Assembly: GCA_036245805.1 (NCBI GenBank)
Contig: BTRK01000001.1
Coordinates: forward strand, 36,094,758 to 36,158,757
Length of the DNA stretch: 64,000 nt
Reading direction: 5' to 3'
Origin: Pristionchus mayeri
Lineage: Eukaryota > Nematoda > Chromadorea > Rhabditida > Neodiplogasteridae
A program made the translations under genes and the position numbers. The notes under the pieces are model-generated. The model was given only the letters and a program-made list of their open reading frames with translations. It did no database searches and was not told the DNA's origin. The first letter of the stretch is position 1. Every line of letters starts with the position of its first letter. This document shows, one piece after another, positions 57,401-64,000 of the stretch.

Positions 57401-57591
57401 TGGACGACAAAATGGACTCGGCAAGACGGCTTGAATGAGCTTTCAAGCCTGCTTCTCCGTTGACAAGCCGTTTTGTCAGCACTTGACACTTTGCCCAAAA
57501 ACATCAATATGTATTATATAGAAAATATAGAAAGAATGTGAGGGAAAACCAGGATTTACCTGAAGATAGCATCGTAGTTGGGCTCGCTCAT
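51405..57591 (-). CDS. Cytosolic M20 dipeptidase (CNDP2 family), complete
   Basis: Nineteen exons join without a phase error into 477 residues from ATG 57591 to TGA 51405-51407: 57560-57591, 57248-57371, 56522-56588, 56293-56405, 56099-56176, 55822-55896, 55559-55624, 55410-55498, 53810-53884, 53426-53492, 53267-53355, 53078-53123, 52908-53003, 52601-52648, 52465-52535, 52278-52363, 52141-52205, 51942-52040 and 51405-51452. The length matches CNDP2 (about 475). Metal-site motifs are all present: [32 protein letters not shown] and [16 protein letters not shown] and HGIEGAF are also present. Known: binuclear-metal hydrolysis of dipeptides such as Cys-Gly, in the cytosol. There is no signal peptide ([10 protein letters not shown]), as expected. 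A possible spliced-leader acceptor (ATTCTTCCAG) lies 34 bp upstream of the ATG. The 1.5-kb intron 8 holds repeats, and intron 6 holds a tRNA gene. Confidence 0.95.
51475..51558. repeat. Degenerate hairpin MITE, GAGCAATCG family
   Basis: GCAGTAATCGTCTGACTCTA pairs imperfectly with GAGAGAGTCAGGCCATTGC. It lies in the last intron of the dipeptidase gene. Confidence 0.6.
51575..51750 (+). repeat. Dispersed G-rich repeat with poly-C
   Basis: A 15-C run (51631-51645), then GAAATAAGTGGGGTAGAG and a G-rich end. Same family as 45405-45555. Confidence 0.5.
53630..53805 (+). repeat. Dispersed G-rich repeat
   Basis: A C-rich left part, CACTGAGGGGTTGTGCGACC, AAGAAATGAGTGGGTTACAG and CAATAAGTGCC. It ends next to the splice donor of the exon at 53810. 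Confidence 0.5.
53890..54800. repeat. Repeat-filled large intron of the dipeptidase gene
   Basis: Contains an inverted pair around 54010-54170 (GAGCAGAATTAC/GCACTTCTCCC against GGGGAGAAGTGCTC) and a small element at 54688-54776 whose ends are GGCGACATTAGTAT and its inverse. No exon is present. Confidence 0.5.
55173..55357. mobile_element. Inverted-repeat element, GTTAGTTCTCAGG family, copy 2
   Basis: GTTAGTTCTCAGGAAATGGA pairs with its inverse at the right end. The inner CCTTATATT arms also pair. Copy 1 is at 35328-35555. Confidence 0.8.
55728..55801 (+). tRNA. tRNA-Ile (anticodon AAU)
   Basis: Seventy-four nt folding into a standard cloverleaf: acceptor GCCGCCA with TGGCGGC, D-arm GCTC/GAGC with loop AGTCGGTTA, anticodon stem TGGGT/GCCCA with loop CTAATAA (anticodon AAT in DNA, read AAU/IAU), variable AGGTC, and T-arm GCAGG/CCTGC with loop TTCGACC. 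No intron. A-box and B-box are intact, and a TTTT Pol III terminator follows at about 55809. It lies in intron 6 of the dipeptidase gene on the opposite strand. Confidence 0.95.
56710..56800. repeat. Degenerate hairpin MITE
   Basis: GTTCTCTCCATTTTATACAC pairs with GTGTGAATGGAAGAGAC. It lies in intron 2 of the dipeptidase gene. Confidence 0.5.
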
Positions 57592-60518
57592 TCTTTTGAC
57601 GACAACTCTTGAGAGTAGGAGTCGACTGGAAGAATGAGGAGGATTGGCACAATAGCGAGATGCGCAAAATTACATGGAAACAGGGGAGAAATGAGCAAAG
57701 AAGCGAGTACAACAAGGCAGGCAAGAAAATTCCGCATTTTGGCTAGACAAGGTGAGACGAGTCGGCTGGATGGTTCCATTATGCTTGCAGAATACGTACA
57801 CAAAGCCTCCGTACCCCATGCGCAACATTGAAGTCTTAAGTATGTGTCCCTACCTTGCACCCGACAACGGTTCGCAAGCGATATAGCTTTGTCCACAAAA
57901 CAATCGGGAAAACTAAGAAGGGAAAGGGAAGCAACCACTCTCCGCTTGGGAGGGAACTAGACGGAGAGATGGGAAGAGGGTAAGGTGAGGGAGCGGGAGA
58001 AGAAGAGAGCGCGCGAGGCGATAAAAGGGAAATAGGAGTCCTCGAGCGAGCAAACTACATTCGAGGGGACTACACAGTCTTGTGAGTAGGAGTAACTCTA
58101 CGAGACAACACTTAAAAACAACTTGAAATCAACTAATTAATTATAAAAAACAAGGTGTATCGATCGGATTGACGACGTGCAGCCGGAGAATAGTTGTGCA
58201 ACTTTGCACGATTTGAGTGACAAAAATCGATCGCGCCTCGATACCGTAATCTCGAATTTCTTTTATTTATAGATTATTTAGCTAATTTGCTTAAATAATG
58301 CTTTAAGTGATTAAAATATAAGGAATTGAGCGCTTTATATGGAAATAGCTGCAAATATGCAAGATTTATCGTAAATAATAACATTCACGTGGGAAACTGT
58401 GTTCAAATCCTGAAGAAATCGTGCAAAATTCTACGCTGCAGAACGAATTTGAGATTTTCGACATTGTACAAACAACCATTAAAGAGTCAGCCCCATTAAT
58501 CACACCGAATAAGGCAGGTAAGCAAACAAAGGGTACTCATTTTTTCAATCTTTTAGATTATTTCCCATTCATTTCTGCAACATCCCTTGCACTCCTCAAC
58601 GCTTTATCTTCCTCACCAGGGCCTGTCATTGGTGATTTTCTATCCGGTGTCGAATAGCTGGATATAACAACGACGCAACGGAGATGATCTTCCAACACTC
58701 TGTTTTTGCCCGAAGGATAAAGAGATTACGCAGCTCGGGGCTGAATTCGAGATGCGAGATGAAGAAGATTTCGAAATTCGGATTTCGTATCTTTATTCCA
58801 TGAAAGATATCGAGCGGTAGAGCTGAACAAGAGTGCACACGATGAAGAAAACATGGCATTGCTTCTTTTAAGGAGAACGATTTTTCCTAATCTTTGATCT
58901 TTGATCTATGATCCGCTTTCGAATGAAGAGCAGCCAGTCCCCTCTAAACCCGCTTCCCGCTTACTCATAGTGTTACACCAATCGGCTTGTGATCACAAGC
59001 TCCTCTCTCTCTCTCTTTCTCTCTCTTTCGTGGTAGCGTGATCACTCTTTATAAACCCAGAGTAACCCGAAGAGCGAAGCTATGAAATGTCTGTACAGTC
59101 TCCCCCCCCCCCTCCTGTACCATTCAACGATGTATTTGGCATCGTTGCACTTCGGGCGTAGATAAATTGTGATGGCAAACGCTGTCCGACTTTCTAACTT
59201 TAGTGATCACTCTTCATAAACCAAGAGTATCGCGAAGAAAGAAGCTATGCAAGAGTGGAACTGCGACATCACTTTCTTCATTCTCTTCTTTCTTCGTCTT
59301 TCTTCTTCGTTCTTCTTCATTCTTCTTCCATTCCACTCATCAACTCTCACTGCTCTCACTTTCTCTATGGAAATTCTGACTTTTGGTTGACTTCGGAATG
59401 CAGAAACTTTCTTCATCACCGAAAGATGCAAAATTTGCATTTCTTCGTGTCATGAACCAGCAATGTCTCGTGCTCCTCCGAATTCCGATGACGACTGACC
59501 ATCAACTCTGCCATTTCGCCACCCAATCGCTTCTAATAGCTCACTTAATCTCTTGGCTAATCCTGCCCGTGCTGCCCACCTTTCTCCTTCTCTTCCCCCT
59601 CCTCCCCCTCCCCGCCCCTCCCCCTCCTTCCTTACTCGAAAACACACGAGCAATTTCACTTTTTCGGCCGAGCTGTTGACACAGCGCACATGGGGCCGAG
59701 CAATAGCGACAGTGTCAAGATCATCTCCTCTCTCGGTCTATCACCTCCATCATTCTTCCCAATCACCTTTGATAGGCAACTTTCTCCTTTCATCCTTTAG
59801 CTCAATCTTACTGCCTTCTCGAATCTCAGGTGTAGAGAAAGGGAGGCGGGATGGCTTCGCCATAAATTATCTCTTCATTCTGAGTGCTATTTCGCCTGAA
59901 AACACGAAAAAAGAAAATGAAAAAAGCGACTCATTTCTTGTCAAGTCATCCCTACCTCGGGCGCAGCTAACGGGAAGAAGGAGCAGGTATTGGCTCGATG
60001 TCAGCTCCGCGTTATCATAGCTGTTCCTCTTCCCCCAAAAAAAACATCCCTTTGTGCCTCTCGACTCTGTGTACTTGCACTTCCCTTCCTCCTTCATGCC
60101 ATTGCTGTCTCCTATCTGTGTTCTGTCTCTTCTAGGGCCAGCATCGTGAGAAATTCTCCTAATTTTGCACTCTATCTCGCTGATCTGACCAGTGAAAGAA
60201 AAGGCAGAATGAGGATAACCATTTGAAGCCATCCCTTGTCTCCTAGCCGGAAATGCAGTTTTAGCAAAGTGCTCAGCAGCTGTTCCGCTTTTCGTATGTC
60301 CCAGTTCGCGGGAAAAGGAGGTGGCTAGAAAAGCGCCAAGTTCCCGATCCCTCCTACTAACAGCTGCACTTTCCCTCTCTTCACTTTGTCGCGAGCCTCA
60401 GTTTTTTTTGTCACATGCGCTCAGTTCGAGAACCGATACTCTCATCATTCTTTATTCTGGGATGAACAGACCTTGTTGTTTCTCGAATTTTAAAGCACTA
60501 AAATGGCCTTCTTTTCAG
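57592..60518. other. Divergent intergenic region between dipeptidase and lectin genes
   Basis: It should hold both promoters. GTGATCACTCTTTATAAACC at about 59038 and GTGATCACTCTTCATAAACC at about 59204 are a direct repeat about 166 bp apart, with AGAGTA and GAAGCTATG shared after it. 59130-59175 resembles a retroelement tail. A possible short gene is listed separately. Confidence 0.45.
58441..58656 (+). CDS. Possible short gene, one or two terminal exons
   Basis: After CTACGCTGCAG an open segment reads NEFEIFDIVQTTIKESAPL to a good donor (GCAG, GTAAGC) at about 58518. A CACCAG acceptor near 58619 leads to GPVIGDFLSGVE and a stop. The 102-bp intron is itself in frame and open. No start codon was found and the family is unknown, so this is weak. 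Confidence 0.25.
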
Positions 60519-60530
60519 ATTAGGAACCCG
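60519..60530 (+). promoter_or_regulatory. Probable spliced-leader acceptor and 5' UTR of the lectin gene
   Basis: CTTCTTTTCAG ends at 60518, and the ATG follows 12 nt later. This is the arrangement expected for SL trans-splicing. An ordinary first intron is the alternative. Confidence 0.45.
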
Positions 60531-63519
60531 ATGATTCAGTCACTGGCCGCCCTGCTGCTCTCTACTGTTGTACTTGCAGGTTTTACATTTACTTAAATTA
60601 CTTATTTAAATAATTAGCATATTAATAAAGTAAATCCTTTCAGAGGCCGCCTGCCCCTCTGCTGAGTGGATCGAGTACGGCGGCACGAATAAGTGCTTTC
60701 TGGTGAGATCTTTGATTTTTGATTTGCTATCATTTCCCTTCCCAGGTTGCCTCTTGATAACGGCAATATACACTAATTAAGACTGTTGGTTGTATGCGAT
60801 CAAGGACCCGCACAACTAGAATATTACCCTAGGATGTAACACCAATCTTTTCGACTTTGGAAAGCCATCGAATCCTTGATGCATCAGTTCCTGGTGTAAA
60901 AGGCAGTTCGGTGTTTCATGGTCGGCCGCTTTTCGGATAAAAGAGTGGAAGAGCGAACACCAAACCAGTCGTAATCTCCTACCTGACACTGAATGGGGGA
61001 AGGATGATGAATCACTTCCATTGTGTGTTCGCTGTGGATGTGCAATAGTAGTTGACACATACACATACCATCCATCTGGTACCCTCAGAGAGTACCGGGT
61101 ATCAGAGGTTCTAGGTTCCAGAAGCTACCAGAGGGTCCCGGGTGCCATCCCATCTGCGAACAGTATCTGTTCTCTTGCTTCTTCGTCCATTTGTCGGAAT
61201 GACATTGTTCCCAGATAGAAATAGAGGGTGCGGTCGAATCGCCGTTGCAAAGTTTCCTATTGTGACAATTCCTATTGTTGGACATCTCCGGACAATAGGA
61301 ATTGTGACACGGAAACAAACAAAAAAAATGATATTATTGTTTCAATTTCATTGAGCGAACTGAGAATATCTTGGATCTGGGAAGATCGAATTGCGTGACA
61401 TATTGGGAAAGTAGGGCGTCATAATATTTTGTAGATTATTATTTTGGAGTGACCGAAAGGTTGTCAGAAATGCTGAAGATGGAGGTGACGCAGTAATGAT
61501 TCAATAGCAAGCATTGTGGAACATATCGGGACATACAGAAGTACTGAATAAGGATGCCGTAGTGATGATGCAATTTCAGTTCGACAAGGATACCAAGATG
61601 AGCTACAAGTCCGCTATCAACTACTGCGAGGAACAAGGAGCCACACTCGTCTCCATCTGTTCCTTCTTCGAGAATCAATTCGTTCGAGGTAATTAGCATT
61701 ATTATTAATGATATTGTTGTTTTCGTGTTTTGTTTTCGTGTTTACGATCGAGCAAAACAATAGTAGTTCAGTGCTCCTATCTGATAGATTGCAATCGCGC
61801 ATTAGACGGAACGTCTTTTGAAAAGTTGAAGTTTTCAAGTTAGATGAAATGGTAGCAAGGGACTATCATAGCTTTAAAATATAAATATATTTAAAAATCT
61901 CGTTCTACTCTCTCACTAGATGGATCATGGATTGATTGAAAATCGATATTGCGTAGAAATGGTTTGATCACGCACTGCTTCGATAGCTTCAAACAATCTG
62001 CTGCTGCTGCCTATCCCTCTCCCGTCCCTGTTCATCCCTATCAATGCCATAAATCACCTCAGCCCACTCATTTGCCATCGAACCAGATTGGAACGAACTT
62101 CCTCTCTCTCGAAACGAAGAGAAGCTGCTCTTTCATTGCGCAAGATAGCCGAGAATGAGCCGAGGGATTGGAATTAGAGATGGCATCGCAAGAAAAGACT
62201 CTCGTCATCATGTATACTCCCTCTCCGTTCAGACTGGCCAGAAAGTACGCAGATACGATTTGCCTAGGGGGATTAGGCGGTGATCAATCAATGATTAGCC
62301 TTTTTCTTGATGCCAAAAATGCAGTCAGAAAGTCATGAAAATATTGCAATTGTCGTGGATTGTCAAGCATTTTTCTGGTTAAAGAAGCCATAAAAAGGCC
62401 AAAATTGCCGCCTTCTTTTGGTAGAGAAGCCATAAAAAGAGTCGTGAAGACTCGGAAAAGCTCACATAATTACCATGATCTCTCGAAATGTGCGCAATAA
62501 TACGCCATTGTTGACTGTCCTACTATTTTCACTGATCTCATGACCCAGTAGTGCATGGTGACCTACAACCGCGGGGTGTTATGATAGTAGTACTGTGAGC
62601 GAGTGACTAACTCTATCGTTTGTCGAGAGGACTATCTCCCAGCTAACTGAAAACAAATCCACCGGATTGGGGGATCCAATAACAAAGTGACTGTCTGTGT
62701 TAACACAGAGAGTGGTGGTGGTGAGAGGTTCGAATCATTCAAAAGTTATCACATTGAGTTCTACAATTGGGTCACATTCTGTACATTTCACACCATCTAT
62801 GTTATGAAGAAAATGCGAAAACCGTGGTATTATTTCACATCTTTATCACAACATCAAGATCCTGACTCTTCTTATTCAAAGTTCCATGAGTTGGGCGCGA
62901 TATCATGCGAAATGATTAGAGTCATATTTCGGAATTCATAGGAAAAGTGCATTTGCTGACCACTCTAAGCAGTTTTTGTACGATGGAACTCTCACTGGAA
63001 CGATGGGAGAGAAAAAGCTAGAAAGTACAGAGGGAGAAAACTGCAAATGACATCGTTTGAGAGAAAGCGAAATTGATAATGGGGTCAAGTTGCGTCCACA
63101 GCTCTCTACTGGTACTATAATTAGTATTCAATTAATATTCTATAATCGTACGACTGAATCCTCCCAATTAACACTGTCCTAACAGTGTACCAGCAAACCC
63201 CGGTCTCGAAGGCGTGATGTGCCTTTAATTTTTTAAAAGTAATCAATAATGATTCAGGAATCACCCGCGGTATCGACACCTGGATCGAGCCCAAGACCGA
63301 TTGCGACTACAAGAACTACTTGGCTGGTGGGTTTCTACATCGTTTGTATAGTTAATTAATTAGTTGATAATTAGTTAATTAGTTAATTAAAATTAATAAC
63401 TAACGCCTGCAGGTAATGAGCCCGACTCAGTCAAGGAGTGCCGCGTGATCACGGACGATTGGGACGGACAGTGGACGGCGGCTGACTGCGAGACCGAGAA
63501 GCACCATGTTATTTGCTCG
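60531..63519 (+). CDS. Secreted C-type lectin-domain protein, 3' end outside window or unresolved
   Basis: Five exons in phase: 60531-60579, 60644-60702, 61580-61688, 63258-63326 and 63413-63519, giving 131 residues so far. Residues 1-16 (MIQSLAALLLSTVVLA) are a signal peptide. The C-type lectin fold follows: ACPSAEWIEYGGTNKCF, then SAINYCEEQGATLVSICS with ENQFV, then NEPDSVKECRVI, then WDGQWTAADCETEKHHVICS. The six Cys expected of the fold are present. The usual WIGL core is weak (TWIEP), and NEPD sits where an EPN or QPD sugar-binding motif would be, so binding specificity is uncertain. Such genes are large nematode families with roles in gut and immune surface biology. Intron 3 is 1.6 kb. 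A good donor follows the last Ser, so at least one more exon is expected. Confidence 0.9.
61689..63257. other. Large intron of the lectin gene
   Basis: No exon, hairpin element or RNA gene was seen. Confidence 0.4.
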
Positions 63520-64000
63520 GTACGATCTTTGATCTTTAATAGATGATCTCAGATCTTTAACCTTCATCACCAAGGCATAAAACGCCAGGCCAGGGAAGAG
63601 TAGGTTCCAAGTTTGGCTCGACATAGCTCATCTTCTCTCTTTTCGAAATTTATATGAGCTAAGATTTGAGACCAATGAATGATACGATGGGATCGCCTGA
63701 ACAAACTTTTTCTCCCGTTGGCTCCTAGTAGTGTGCAGTATGAGTTAATTCGATCTCATTCATTCGTAATTGTGGGTGTATTCGAAGCTACAGGAGTATT
63801 AATAGAAATTGACCCCGAGCGTGACGCGAAAACGTAATGGAAAGTTATTGTCCTATTGTCCGCGGGTGATTGATGGATGGTAGGAGACACCTTTCTTCTG
63901 CACCCCGGGTCAGTGCTTCAACTCTGAATGAAGTAGATACAATTCGCAAGCAAACTCTCACTCTCAGTTTAAAGCCTGGCAGTGTCCAAATGATACCAGT
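63520..64000. other. Sequence after the last lectin exon seen
   Basis: Begins with the donor and a GATCTTTGATC motif. No following exon could be recognised before the window ends. Confidence 0.4.

Noticed and set aside
45047..57591. ZIP and dipeptidase genes as a two-gene operon
   Set aside because: They share a strand, but the gap is about 0.9 kb and no SL2-type signal could be recognised, so this is not claimed.
59553..60020. 155-codon plus-strand ORF rich in Pro and Ser
   Set aside because: Low-complexity translation of a C-rich tract with no splice context or recognisable domain, upstream of the lectin gene.

Overview
This window is nematode nuclear DNA. The genes have many short exons with nematode-style acceptors (TTTTCAG or TTGCAG), one gene opens with a likely spliced-leader acceptor directly before a secreted lectin start, mariner and CR1-like elements are common, and there is a short (TTAGGC)n-like tract. 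A rhabditomorph or diplogastrid (Pristionchus-like) worm fits the high intron density and the C-type lectin gene, but that placement is inference. Exon models were read by eye from splice signals, reading phase and recognised protein motifs.

Layout. 0.5-3.7 kb: an Arg/Gly-rich (RGG) protein gene on the minus strand. 3.7-11 kb: mostly repeats, with hairpin elements, 70-71 bp tandem repeats and a broken DD37D mariner. 11.1-11.6 kb: a phase-consistent four-exon gene of unknown function. 12.7-14.1 kb: a 1.3 kb inverted-repeat element. 15.3-22.9 kb: a 7.6 kb near-perfect palindrome whose two arms carry convergent copies of a multi-exon tnp2-like transposase gene. 23.4-23.9 kb: an 11-bp GGTACC satellite that inverts in its middle. 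24.8-34.2 kb: three to four phase-0 exons of an unknown plus-strand gene, whose introns are crowded with elements: two mariner-ended non-autonomous elements, a LINE RT fragment, several fold-backs and two abutting TTAA elements. 34.8-35.2 kb: two exons of an unidentified minus-strand gene. 37.8-39.1 kb: a full-length, mutated DD34D mariner. 39.2-43.5 kb: an apparently full-length CR1-like LINE with both ORFs open.

The right third holds the well-supported cellular genes. On the minus strand are a ZIP-family divalent metal transporter (45.0-50.5 kb, 13 exons found, ZIP8/ZIP14-type EEFPHELGD motif) and, upstream of it on the same strand, a complete 19-exon M20 dipeptidase of the CNDP2 family (51.4-57.6 kb) with an intronic tRNA-Ile(AAU) on the opposite strand. 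Divergent from these, on the plus strand, is the 5' part of a secreted C-type lectin gene (60.5 kb to at least 63.5 kb).

The clearest unusual signals are these: (1) LINE ORF1 and ORF2 lie in the same frame, split by a single UAG, and ORF2 has no AUG before its endonuclease domain; (2) the very similar, asymmetric-centred transposase palindrome; (3) more than ten roughly 90-110 bp near-perfect hairpin elements, several with clean 8-bp target duplications; (4) two different TTAA-flanked elements sharing one TTAA; (5) a decayed duplicate exon in the ZIP gene; (6) the strand-inverted GGTACC satellite.
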